NCBI GenBank assembly: GCA_905160935.1
Contig: CAJHZI010000741.1
Coordinates: 857,001 to 921,000 of the forward strand
From: Enchytraeus crypticus
Lineage: Eukaryota; Annelida; Clitellata; Enchytraeida; Enchytraeidae
Direction of reading: 5' to 3'
Length of the DNA: 64,000 bases
This document shows positions 38,300 to 48,889 of this stretch, one piece after another; the stretch's first letter is position 1; every line of letters begins with the position of its first letter. The position numbers and the translations under genes were made by a program. The notes under the pieces are model-generated. The model searched no databases. It worked only from the letters and a program-made list of their open reading frames with translations, and was not told the origin of the DNA.

Positions 38300-38835
38300 T
38301 TCCCTGACTTCAGTCTGACAGACCTCAGTCTCACAGACTTCAGCCTCCCAAACTTCAGCCTTGCTGATTTCAGTCTCACAGACTTCAGCCTCACAGACTT
38401 CAGTCTTACAGACTTCAGCCTTGCTGACTTCAGTCTTGCTCTTGCTGACTTAAGCCTTACTCTTGCTGACTTCAGCCTCACAAACTTTTGCCTTGCTGAC
38501 TTCTGCCTGCCTGACCTCAGTCTAGGCGACTTCAGTCTCGACGACTTCAGTCTGGGTGACTTCAGTATGCTTGACTTCAGTATCTTTGACTTCAGTCGTC
38601 GTGACATCCTTCGTCGTGACATCAGTTTCAGTAACTTCAGTCTCCATGACTTCAGTCTCAGTGACATCAGTCTCTATGACAACAGTCTAAGTGACTTCAA
38701 TCTCCTTAATTTCTGTCCCCGTGACTTCAGTCCCAGTAACTTCAGTCTCTTCGACTTCAGTCTCCGTGACTTCAGTTTCAGTAACTTCAGTCTCCGTGAC
38801 TTCAGTCTCTTTGACTTCAATCTCTGTGACATAAG
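38300..38835. repeat. 15-bp minisatellite (about 36 units)
   Basis: Units of GACTTCAGTCTCCGT. In frame it reads DFSLR-like on + and LKSRR-like on -, so long open frames here are not genes. Confidence 0.92.
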
Positions 38836-38879
38836 TATAAGATATTCATGCTCCATATGTAATTAATTAATACGGAGAG

Positions 38880-39052
38880 TGGTAAAGAGCACTTGTTTTG
38901 GCATATGCTTTAATAAACGAAATCAAGCAACTTGGATCACGGTGATTACTTCGATGGGTGACCATCTTGCAAAACCGAGCCCTGACAGGTCTGAATAAAC
39001 ACCCCAGGGTGTCGAACGGTTGTTCTTAATCCGCATTGACTACAATGCAATG
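38880..39052 (+). mobile_element. 5S rRNA-derived SINE, copy 2
   Basis: GAAATCAAGCAACTTGGATC, GGTGATTACTTCGATGGGTG, ACC corresponds to the 5S region AAGYYAAGCAAC...TTAGTACTTGGATGGGTGACC. It is followed by GGTGTCGAACGGTTGTTCTT and the shared tail. It lies right after a 15-bp minisatellite. Confidence 0.8.
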
Positions 39053-39375
39053 AATTGTCTCATACGGTTTATTCAGCAAAAGATAGCAATAATTCTGTAA
39101 AGAAAGATATAGCGAAAAAATACAAAAAGCGCAACTTAAGCAAACACATGAGTCTGTCATGACTGAAACTCTAAGGAAATTTTTAAAAACTGATTACAGT
39201 GTAATACATGTAATTAGAAATAGCAGTACTTTATTTATAGATCTATTTTATTTAATGACTGTGAGTCAGTTTCTGATCTCGAATACCCTTCTTGCAGATT
39301 CTGACCATATTCTAATGGAGGTTGGTGAAATGATCTTTGGTCCATCTGGTGAGCATAGGCCACTAAATTCTACCA

Positions 39376-39520
39376 TGAGCTAAATCCACGTCCAAGTGTG
39401 ACGTCAATTTCCCGTCATGAAAGTATGTCAGTGACCTGGGGAAAATAATATTTGTATTTGAACTTTACCCCTACTGGTTCACAGTTAGAGAACTTAACGA
39501 CATCTTCTTATCTTTTAGGA
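39376..39520 (-). mobile_element. SINE-A-related subfamily copy 1
   Basis: GACGTCAATTTCCCGTCATG, CAGTGACCTGGGG and a box-B-like TTTGAACTTTACC mark a diverged subfamily. A second member starts at 39662 and the two flank an ATT-tailed SINE. Confidence 0.6.
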
Positions 39521-39547
39521 CCTTATTTCTCCTCAGCCCATTTCTTT

Positions 39548-39657
39548 TGCAGATTGGTTTGGGTGAATTGATCTGTAGTGATGTGTGCTGTGGGGACGAC
39601 CCTGACATCATCCTTGGATGAGGAAACGGACGTTAAACATTTATTATTATTATTATC
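39548..39657 (+). mobile_element. ATT-tailed SINE copy
   Basis: Matches the 25640 copy: GAATTGATCTGTAGTGATGT, GACATCATCCTTGGATGAGG, AAACGGACGTTAAAC and a (TTA)n tail. Confidence 0.7.
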
Positions 39658-39661
39658 GTGA

Positions 39662-39800
39662 GCTAAAACCAAGCCCAAGTTTAACGTCAGTTTCCTGTCT
39701 CGAAAGTATGCCAGTGATCGGGAGAGTATTATATTTGAAATTTAAATCTTAATCCTACTGATCCAACGTTGGACAACTTAACGCCATTTTCCGGGTGACG
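39662..39800 (-). mobile_element. SINE-A-related subfamily copy 2
   Basis: Homologous to the copy at 39376-39520: AACGTCAGTTTCCTGTCTCG, then CCTACTGATCCAACG and a similar end (AACTTAACGCCATTTTC). Confidence 0.6.
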
Positions 39801-39984
39801 CTGTAGTATAATGCATTCTCAAATGATTGGTTGCTGCGAGGAATCGATTATTTGGTTTAAAGCAATTATCACTACTTATATACATCAGAGTAATCAGAAT
39901 ATTACAATTCAAGCCATTAGATGCTTAAAAAGTAATTACATTATAATAATTAGAAATAAGAAATATTATTCCAAAAAATATAAA

Positions 39985-40119
39985 AAGCTGATAAAGCTAA
40001 TGTTAACGTCAGTTTCCTCACTCGAAATCGATGTCAGTGACGGGCGAGCCCAGGATTTTAAACCCGCACATACTGATCCGCGGTCGAGTATCTTATCGAC
40101 ATCGCCAATGGCTTCAGCC
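39985..40119 (-). mobile_element. SINE-A copy
   Basis: Full-length reverse copy from AAAGCTAATGTTAACGTC through CCAGGATTTTAAACCC to CGCCAATGGCTTCAGCC. Confidence 0.8.
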
Positions 40120-41893
40120 AGGATCTGCCCTAACCTTTGAAAGCGTTTCAACAACTTCAAATCTCGTGACGTTATCGTGTACGAATATCTTTAAGAATTC
40201 CTTTAGTAAAATATCTTTGAACCAGATAGTATCGAGGTAGGACGCAGTAAGTCGGTCTTTAAATCGTTTAATCTCAATTAGGATCAGTGACTGTCGGACT
40301 CCGTGTCTACCGGAAGTTTCTCCCGGACATTCTGCTACTGGAACAGAAATTCCTTCTCGTTTTTACTCTCATGTCAATCTTTATTCTTTACGTGTATTTG
40401 CCCGTTCATATCTTTCCTTTTTAGTGCACATATTCCACCATTAACAGACTTTTGTCTGTCAATATATGGTATTTAAATTTATTAAATATAAAAATACAAT
40501 CTCTAAGTACAATTCTCATGAACTATGCGCGTAGGTTATACTAAATTTATTATTCTCTGTTTGGTTTTATTACCATGTATTACGGTAGATCCACGGCATG
40601 TACTCTTATTCGCATTTGCTAATTCGATCCTCGTAATTCTAATGAGTTCCATGGATACGTAATTCACACCAAGAAGACTTTGTCAAGTATGGCTTCAGCT
40701 CATACTTGGTCGCATCTTAGAAAAATGGCCAACTTAATATTCTGCTAAGAAAATAAAGATGTATTCACAAGAAAAATTGTAAATTATACGTGTATAACAG
40801 ATATTTTATATAGAGCTGACGAAAAGCTCAATTAAATGTAGATTCGTGCAATGGATCATTAAAGAGAAAGTTAAAATCCGATATTCAATTGAAGTGTATG
40901 TTAACAAATATTCCTAATTATGTTTGGTCCGCTTGCTAGTGCTAATAATCCATGGTTGGTATATTAATCTAATCCATGATTGATATATTTAATAAAGAAA
41001 TAAACAGGGCAATCTATCATGACAAGTAGCGTGAATTCTTATTAGGAAATAGCGTGGAAGAAAAATTACAAATGGAGGTAGTGCAATGTAAAGACGTTCG
41101 CTTTTTGCAATAGCTATTGAAACTTTAAGCATATTTTTTTCCTAATTGTTAAGTATTGTTGGTATTTTTATGAAATGCTTGAGACCTAAGTATCCACAGG
41201 ATTTCATCAGTTTTATTCATCATCTGCACTCCTTGGATGACATATTATTTTGCTAACCCCTTGATTATTCAGACTTTATATTTAAATTAAATTGAAGTAT
41301 AATATCGCATTAAATATTATAATTCGAAATATTTTAAGAAAGAGAAAGAGAACTGCATTTGACATATTCTAAGAGGTTATGGTTAGCTAACGGAAACAAT
41401 AACAGGAAGGAGGAAATGAGTTAGGGAAAACCGAAACTGTAAATTTGAAGCCCCAAACCTTTATCTCAGGCCTACACATTTAGCTAGTGCAAAGCCCGCA
41501 TAAAACATGAAGAATATTGATAAGCAGCAATCAAACAAAATAATTTAGGCGAAGGAAAATTTATATTGCTTTCAGGAAAATTATGTTACATTGTGGAATT
41601 GAAATTTTCAAGTAAACAGATCTACAGATGTATATACCAGTAAGCAAACAGAGACAATAAGAGCATGAGGATATTTGTTTTGCAAAGAAAGCAAGAGGCA
41701 CTGGGGGTATGTTCATCAGGCGTCCCAAGAGGAAATGTTGAGGGGACGGGTGGAAAGAGGACAGGGTTGTTCCTGAGTTAAGACCTGTGATGAAGAGATA
41801 ACTGGAATGAATTGGAAGTGGATTGATGGAAGGATTGATTAAGAAATTATACGAATGGAACATTATATATCCTTATATATATATTACAGTATA
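40120..41893. other. AT-rich DNA, no gene seen
   Basis: No repeat family recognised; a 100-codon open frame on the - strand at 41561-41863 has no recognisable motif. Confidence 0.55.
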
Positions 41894-41969
41894 ACTACAA
41901 ACGTTGAATTACGTTGAGCTAAGCCGTTAACAAGTTGATAAATTGTCCGATTCAGGATCAGTAGGTAAA
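41894..41969 (+). mobile_element. Truncated SINE fragment, twin of the one at 42138
   Basis: About 70 bases (AACGTTGAATTACGTTGAGC to TTCAGGATCAGTAGGT) repeat at 42138-42208 with very few differences. The fragment stops abruptly where the intervening SINE-A begins. Confidence 0.75.
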
Positions 41970-41982
41970 AAGGTAAAAAAAC

Positions 41983-42096
41983 TAAAAAGATAAGGTTAAC
42001 GTCAGTTTCCTCACTCGAAAGCGATCTCAGTGGCGGGTGACCCCAGGATTTAAACCCTACACATACTGATCCGCGGTCGAGTGTCTTACCGACTTC
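41983..42096 (-). mobile_element. SINE-A copy between duplicated 70-bp segments
   Basis: Reverse copy (GTTAACGTCAGTTTCC, GGATTTAAACCC, GTCTTACCGACTTCAG). It lies between two near-identical segments and its 5' end runs into a 42-bp palindrome. Confidence 0.8.
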
Positions 42097-42137
42097 AGTT
42101 TATCTAAACTTATCTTTAGATAAGTTTAGATAAACTG
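42096..42137. repeat. 42-bp palindrome (20-bp perfect arms, 2-bp spacer)
   Basis: The left arm CAGTTTATCTAAACTTATCT is exactly complementary to the right arm; the spacer is TT. It sits exactly between the 5' end of a reverse-oriented SINE-A copy and the second copy of a 70-bp duplicated segment. Confidence 0.95.
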
Positions 42138-42290
42138 TAAACGTTGAATTACGTTGAGCTGAGCCGTTAACAAGTTGATAAATTGTCCGGTTCAGGATCA
42201 GTAGGTGAAGATTCCAATCCAGTGAACATGCGTCCCATCACTGATATGCTCTTTAGACAGGAAACGGAAATTAAATTTAGCTTTTGCGTC
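42138..42290 (+). mobile_element. SINE-A-related copy with a different head
   Basis: The head differs from SINE-A (GAGCTGAGCCGTTAACAAG) but GATCAGTAGGTG, the ATTCCAATCC box-B-like stretch, CCCATCACTGATATGC and GGAAACGGAAATTAAA follow in SINE-A order. It is a subfamily sharing the 3' core. Confidence 0.6.
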
Positions 42291-42320
42291 AACTTCCTTT
42301 TCTTTCATTCCATTTATCTT

Positions 42321-42435
42321 TGACTGATTTTTTGGATTTTGGTTTTTTGGACCTTCTTTTTGCTGGCCGGCTTTGAATTTTCTCAATTGTGATCGATGTT
42401 GTCATAGATGACTGTAGCACTCTAATTGCTATTGT
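42321..42435 (+). repeat. Family-D dispersed repeat
   Basis: TGACTGATTTTTTGGATTTT, TTTTGGACCTTCTTTTTGCT, GATCGATGTTGTCATAGATG, closely matching the 29.6 kb copy. Confidence 0.65.
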
Positions 42436-42674
42436 TGTTGCTGTTATAGTTTTTCTTTACGTAATTTTGGGGCTCTGGTTAATATCAACATACTATTAAC
42501 TTTAGATAATTCAGATAATTAAAGTAGCTTCATAGTGAAAGAGAATAAGATAGAAATGTAATTGAGAACGCTATCTCTAACATACAGTTAAACCCAATCA
42601 GGAAGCATTATGATGAGAAATAGAATAGATATCAATTCTGATGGTGTGGTCTGCGATATACAGTGTATATATAT

Positions 42675-42676
42675 AA

Positions 42677-42721
<45 letters not shown>

Positions 42722-42773
42722 TTATAAATATATATATATATATATATATATGCAACATATTTATATATATATA

Positions 42774-42819
<46 letters not shown>

Positions 42820-42910
42820 TATATAATATAGTAATATAATATATATATATATAGAAAATAATATATACGTAATATTATATATATACATGTATATATATAT
42901 ATATATATAA
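42675..42910. repeat. TA-rich microsatellite
   Basis: Long TA tracts interrupted by short unique bases. Confidence 0.95.
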
Positions 42911-43329
42911 GTATGTGTGTAATTTTTCAATATAAATAAAGAAAAGGATGTAGTGAAGAGCCAGAGAAATGAGTTAAAGTTATGAATGTTTTAGCAGCCA
43001 TAAATCTACAGTGACATTAGAGGCATAGAGGAAGAATGAAGTCAGCTATACATCCGGAATCAATGGATCATGCTGTAGATGATCCATGATCCACTGTAAC
43101 TGAGACTACAGGAATAAGATATAGATCCGGATTTACTGTTCGTTTCGTTCCCTGAATGCAGCATCGATCAAATGATGTTAAGTGTAGCTTAGACGGTAAC
43201 TCCAGTAGTGTACTTCAATGTAGTACATTGTAGTATTTGTAGTATTCGAGTGACGCCCCTGCTCAGTAAATGTTAGTCGAAGCAGAAGAAGGCATAGGGG
43301 GCCCACCTCGTCAGAAGCAGAACTCCCAA

Positions 43330-43475
43330 GAATAATGGTATATCATGTTAGATGATTTACAGTTACACTCGTATGTGGACATGAAGAGGAAACGTAAGAC
43401 AGATAAGAGTGTAGGCGTCATATGCCATGGACCTGCCAGTGGGCAGTGCACTAAGAGAGAGATGACAACTTGCTA
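43330..43475 (+). pseudogene. LINE-G 3' end, second copy
   Basis: MLDDLQLHSYVDMKRKR and the shared GGACCTGCCAGTGGGCAGTG, CACTAAGAGAGAGATG end. A frame shift in the coding part marks it as dead. Confidence 0.65.
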
Positions 43476-43716
43476 CTCAACAGTCCTACATATAAACTTT
43501 AACTTGATGATGACGAAATTTAGCGACTTCTATATTACGCCCCTGACATCGCATGCTGCTGAAGAACCGGACGTTAAATTTATCACGCTCTTGTGTTAAC
43601 AGTTATTGATTTCTCGGTGAAAGCAATGTCGGATGAAGTTACAATTATAAACATAGGGCATAGACTGCAATATTTGTGGTAAGACCATATTTATGTTGCA
43701 AACTCTAGTGAATAGG

Positions 43717-43850
43717 CTGGAGCTAGCAGCGATGTCGGTAAGATATCCTAATACTAATCAGCATGTGCGGGGTTCAAATCATGGGCTCTCCCGCCACTGA
43801 TATCGCATTCAAGAGATGAAATTTACGTTAATATCAGCTGTGCAGCTTTA
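43717..43850 (+). mobile_element. SINE-A copy, diverged
   Basis: Contains GATGTCGGTAAGATAT, GGGGTTCAAATCATGGG and CCGCCACTGATATCGC; the 3' core is decayed. Confidence 0.7.
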
Positions 43851-45947
43851 CTTTAGTCTGGCCGCTAGAGATATCTTATACGTCTCACGTGTCAAGTGTG
43901 ATAGAAGCGATTTTAGTCCAAATCCCGAGAATTGTATGGATTTTACGAACTCAATTTCTTGTTCAAATGTGAAAGCGGTTTTTCGAAATGTAGCCTTGCG
44001 TCAGAAGTTGTGTATAGCTAGACTCTACGATATCTAAAGTGTACATGTAGATTTATTCGTGTTCTACAAACAGCACATCGCGCAAAAGAGTGAAACATGT
44101 GCGTTAGTCGTGATTGTATTAAACCAAAGGATTGCATAGTTAGAGATTGGGAATCATTCGCCTGCTAATCGCGAGGAAATGCATTGAAGACAACGTGGCT
44201 GCCTCTAAACATCTGCTTAAACAGTTGTTGTCAGTTCTTATCTTCAAGAGGTTCTACTTTAGACTGGTTTATCAGAGAGGGATTTCTCGAAAGCTTTCTT
44301 ATCTGAAAAGAAAGGAAGAGAAAGAAAGAGAGAAGTAGTGGAGTGGGAAATAAAGAAAGAAGGAGAGAGCGAGAAAGAGAGGGAGAAGTTTTGCGATAAA
44401 GATGTGAAGTGAGGAATCTTATCAAGAACTTGATCAAGAATTCAGAGTTGATAAGTCCATTCATTAGCTGACTGCATTAGCAGGAATAGGCACCACTAAG
44501 AGTAGCCCGGAGTAGTCTAATTTTTTATAGACTGCAACTTTTGCTTCTTCTACAGAATTAAATATTAACCATGACAACAAAAAGCTACTTAATCCAGCTG
44601 TAACTAATATACAATATTAAGTAATGAATCAGCTGTATCTCTTTCAGTAAATCTACCAAGTTAGTCAATATTTTGGCGTGATTTCTTGGCACATGTTATT
44701 GCTTTTATAAATTACTTTCGTCATGACTCTTGAAACGTTTCAAGTTGTTTGAATTGAGTGGTAATCGGTATCCGTTCTGCTAATTTTCAAGCAGCAGCAA
44801 GCAGGAGCAAGCTGCAGAATGCAGCAACAAGCAGCGGCATAGCAGCAAGTAGCAATAATAAGCAAACTGTAGCAAGTAGCAAACAGCATTAAAAATCATA
44901 TGCAAGCATTAGTAAGTTACACTGAAAGTCTAAGCAAACATAGACAAGCATACGCACTCTTTAACAAGTATAAATAAGCATCTGCAAGCAGCAAACATCA
45001 ACAAGCAGCAGCAAACAGCTACAATCCGCAGCAAGAATGTGCTATTTCCATTAATATTAAGAATGAGCTACTGCCGCTCTCTCAATGCCACAGGTATTAG
45101 GTATCTGAGACCTACGACATATCATATCATATGTTCGCTGGAGGCGTGGCTTAAACTGAATAATTGAGTGGCTGAATGATTTGTTGCATTATTGACTGAC
45201 TGATTGATTGATTTTCAATTGGTTAAATTGGGAGAGTATTCGTAAAATTTGGATGGGCGATTATATTACGTACGATTCGGATTGATATAGTTAAGTTTGA
45301 AATTAATATAGACATTGGTGGAAATTGTTTAGAAATAATATTTTCTATGTTTGCCTCGCAGGAAGATCTCAACACTTGTGATATAGGTTAAATGTGTACC
45401 TAGAAAGCTATCAAATGTGAAGTATCTCTTTCAGAAAATAATCTTAAAATACTATTATCTGGAAATCAAGGTAACCTTGTACACAGTTATGGAAGTTAAG
45501 AAAACATTTCCTTAATGAAGCAATATAATTAAACTTAAAAAAATTAATTAACGCAATTTTTTCTTGAAATCCATGACATTGAGTCCACCTATGGCACCTA
45601 TACAGTTCAGCATCTGTCTACTCGCTGATCTTAAAGTGAATACTTGAACTAGATATGGAGTGGGATAGGAGGGGTAAGAGGGGTAGGAGGTGTAGGAAGG
45701 GGGTTGGCTGAAGATCGAGGCTGCAATCAATCTTATTGTCAGCACTGCAATCATTGTCGCAGCCCCACGACCCGATATACAAAGTGACGCTTACATGGGA
45801 GCAGTTAGGGCTTCCCTTTACGAGAAATTATGATGTCTTATGCAGCCAAAATATTTATTCACGACGACTAAGTTTGGAATTTAGTAGTCGATTACGATTA
45901 TTTATGAGCATTATATCCAATTGTATTGTATTTAATGTATTGTATTA
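43851..45947. other. Low-complexity and AT-rich DNA, no gene seen
   Basis: Purine-rich stretch at 44310-44400 and the AGCAAGC-rich tract; nothing else supported. Confidence 0.55.
44785..45035. repeat. Degenerate AGCAAGCAGC-rich tract
   Basis: Irregular AGCAAGC, AGCAGCA and AACAGC repeats with no fixed period. Confidence 0.7.
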
Positions 45948-46008
45948 TATTCGTATCCCGACACTAGTTAAACAGTGATTCAAGGGAAGATTTTATGATG
46001 ATGATTAT
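45948..46008 (+). mobile_element. SINE-B 3' end
   Basis: TTCGTATCCCGACACTAG, TTAAACAGTGATTCAAGGGA and a GATGATGATT tail. Confidence 0.6.
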
Positions 46009-46019
46009 ATCCATTTGTA

Positions 46020-46145
46020 AAAGTTAAGCTTACTGTCAGTTCGGTATCCTTGAATCAAGTCAGTGACGGGAAAAACGATGTACAGTATATCCGAACCCTG
46101 ACTCTATTGATTCGCAGTCGAACATCTTACCGATATACCACAGGC
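46020..46145 (-). mobile_element. SINE-A-related copy, diverged
   Basis: Reverse orientation: CAGTGACGGG, TATCCGAACCCTGA and ATTCGCAGTCGAACATCTTACCG mark the core, the box-B region and the head. Confidence 0.6.
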
Positions 46146-46269
46146 TAGGTCTAAAGTAGTAAACAAATGAACCATTGAAGCGTTTAATTTTCAGTTTGTT
46201 ATCCGATCAGTTTATTTGGAGGGTTAAGTTGAAGAGCCAACCATTACTGGCTGGACAGAATAGTGGATC

Positions 46270-46330
46270 ACAATTTTTTGAGTCCAATCCAAGCAACTGA
46301 AATCATCCAGATCTAAAAGAATCCGCTCAA
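46270..46330 (-). repeat. Family-D fragment
   Basis: GAGTCCAATCCAAGCAACTG matches the 60.8 kb copy; the remainder has diverged. Confidence 0.45.
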
Positions 46331-46433
46331 GCAAAGAGTTGAATCGGTTGGGTCACATTTGACCCCATCTCACTTTCACATTGGAATACATTCAAACCAC
46401 CGACACCCTGAACCGATGTGCACGGATCTTCCA

Positions 46434-46655
46434 CTCCCACACTCCAGTGCACTGCACTTCTCAGCACTCTCGCACTCCAGTGCACTGCACTTCTCAGCAC
46501 TCTCGCAGTCCAGTGTACTGCACTTCTCAGCACTCCCACACTCCAGTGCACTGCACTTCTCAGCACTCCCACACTCCAGTGCACTGAACTTCTCAGCACC
46601 CCACTTTCCAGTGCACTGCACTTATCAGCACTCCCACACTCCAGTGCACTTCTCA
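46434..46655. repeat. 33-bp minisatellite (about 6.5 units)
   Basis: Each unit contains CACTCCAGTGCACTGCACTT followed by CTCAGCACTC. A multiple of three, giving open frames in several phases. Confidence 0.9.
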
Positions 46656-46844
46656 GGTGATTGTAGGCAGCAATACTTACTTGAACCTGGTCAGGATATT
46701 TTAAATCTGTTCTTTATAAATCTATACCACAAACTTCCATCGTTTCATCAACGAATTTACAGTACGCTGCAAGCCTAATATTCATTAACTCTATCATCTT
46801 GTTTAGTATTGTTCTTTCTCCAATGTTCTTTCTCCAATCCCCGC

Positions 46845-46884
46845 ACCGACTTCGCCATTGGCTCCAGCCAATGGCGAAGTCGGT
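46845..46884. repeat. 40-bp palindrome at the 5' end of a SINE-A copy
   Basis: Two perfect 19-bp arms, ACCGACTTCGCCATTGGCT and its reverse complement, flank the spacer CC. The right arm is the normal 5' end of SINE-A; the left arm is an inverted extra copy of it. Confidence 0.95.
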
Positions 46885-46996
46885 AAGATACTCGACCGCG
46901 GATCAGTAGGTGCGGGCTTCAAATCCTGGGATCGCCCGTCACTGACATCGCTTTCGAGTGAGGAAACTGACGTTAACCTTAGCTTTACCAGCTTTA
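46866..46996 (+). mobile_element. SINE-A copy with inverted 5' duplication
   Basis: Well-preserved copy: GGCGAAGTCGGTAAGATACT, GGCTTCAAATCCTGGGAT, CGTCACTGACATCGC and GAGGAAACTGACGTTAACC. The first 19 bases are duplicated in inverted orientation immediately upstream. Confidence 0.85.
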
Positions 46997-48329
46997 GCTC
47001 CAGTGAGCTACGTAAGATACGCCTTAACAAAATATTAATATGGCTTTAGCTTGGAAAAATATATTTTCTAATACTGTATACCTATATAAAACTGGGGAAG
47101 TTGAAGAAAGTGACTTCTTAAATGATTTTTGATGGCCTTCTTCTGTGTCGTTTTAACGAAATGCTTGTAAAGTTTTCAGCTTATTTACTCTTAATTTTCC
47201 TGATCCCCCGGAAAACTACAGCAGTAGGCCTATATAATAATCAGATCAATTCGTACAATGCATTATTTAATAATTGCAATGGATCGATTAAGAAAGACTT
47301 GAGAGTCTCTTCTGGTTATTCTTCTTTCGATGAAGCAATGCTCTATCTAACACTGTCCAACCGAGCCTATAGAACATCAAAATTGTACGTTAAGAGGTCA
47401 ATTATAATCAAGGGAGCTAATTTAAGTTAATTAATTTCTATCAACTGCAGAAATGCATTTGGACTTTATTGCCTGGACTCTGTTGTCGAACTATAGACCA
47501 TTTCGATGAAAAATCTACAGCGTAAACTCTATACTAGTCTGTAGACTGCTTATTAAAAGTGACGATTTGTTACTTTAAATGGAAATCTGTACAGTTTCAC
47601 TGATCACTGAATCTACTAACGATGAACGAATTGGTTCACTTTAACAGGTATTATGGTCCGAACAGGTATAATGGTAACTGCATAGCAAATTAGGCCTACA
47701 ATGAAAACGGCAGAGAATAATCATTAATACCTTTACTACTTTTCAACTCTATCTGTGCATAATAATATGAAAATAATATATAGCAGAAATATATCAGTGC
47801 AATTTTACAGCGAATTCCACAAACGATCAATATATGCAAATAATTAAATTAAATTATTATTTTAACGCAATAAATTTTGTTCAGAATTATTTGAATCAAT
47901 TGATCTAATTAATTTTGTCTTCAAATCTGTTTGAAAAATCAATTTGAGAAATTGTTTCTTTCATGCAATGTCCATGTTTTAGCCGGTTTATCGGCTGTGG
48001 GTTGTAGTGGAAACAGAAGGTCAATTATTTGTATCTCCACTGGGACCTCTATAGCTTTCAGCTATTGAATCATCATTAGGGGTTTGGCCCTTGAGCCTAA
48101 TTAACCTCCTACGTGCCGAGAGCCTGGGCAGATGTTGAAACCCCAGCCCGGCTCGTCCTCTGATGCTAACACCCTTGCTGTGCTTAAAGGACTTGTACAG
48201 CCTTGGATCTAACTTACTCTTCGATATGTTCATAAATGTGTTGCGATAATGTTATACTGCTTATAAAATATTTTAGTTTTGAAGTCTCTAACTAAGATTC
48301 TCGGTGGGAACATTGAATTCGATTACGAT

Positions 48330-48735
48330 TCTAATAAAAATAGAGTAGAATAGTAGTAACAATATAATAACAATGTAATATAATAATAATATGGAGATAC
48401 TGGAATACATATAGCAATTTGTTATTTATTTTTAATTATTTATTTATTTTCGAATAGACTTTAGTAATAACAATATAGTTGAATACTAGTAGCAATATAC
48501 TAGCACTTTAATAACAATATACTAGAATAGTACGGTTAATAATAGTATAGTTGAATAGTAATAACAACATACTACATGTAGAACAGTAATGACAATGGAG
48601 AGAATAGTTCTAACAATATAACAAAATAGCAATGAAAATATACATATACTAGAATAGTAATAACAAGACTAGAATAGTAATATCAATCTACTGGAACAAC
48701 TAGAACAGTAATGGCAATACACCGTAATAGTAAAA
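48330..48735. repeat. Degenerate AGTAATAACAATATACTAGAA repeat
   Basis: Diverged units of roughly 22 bp built on AATAGTAATAACAATATACT, ending at a SINE-A copy. Confidence 0.7.
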
Positions 48736-48754
48736 CTACAGTATACTATTATAG

Positions 48755-48889
48755 CAAAGCTGGTAAAGCTCAGGTTAACGTCGGTTTCCTCATTCGAAAG
48801 TGACGTCAGTGACGGGCGAGCCCAGGATTTGAACTCCGCACATACTGATCTGCGGTCGAGTATCTTACCGACCTTGCCACTGGCTCCAG
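48755..48889 (-). mobile_element. SINE-A copy
   Basis: Full-length reverse copy from AAAGCTGGTAAAGCTCAGG through GGATTTGAACTCC to GCCACTGGCTCCAG. It is the nearest mobile element upstream of the protocadherin coding start (about 580 bp). Confidence 0.85.

Noticed and set aside
38293-38667. Lys/Arg/Leu/Ser-rich frame resembling a histone-like tail
   Set aside because: It is an artefact of the 15-bp minisatellite read on the - strand.
38880-39052. Functional 5S rRNA gene
   Set aside because: Only the internal part matches 5S, with many substitutions, and the tail is shared with dispersed copies, so it is a SINE.
46359-46778. 139-codon open frame on the + strand
   Set aside because: It is produced by the 33-bp minisatellite, with open frames in other phases and on the other strand.
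48330-48735. CRISPR-like array
   Set aside because: Units are degenerate and contiguous with no unique spacers, in animal DNA; the same holds for the other arrays.
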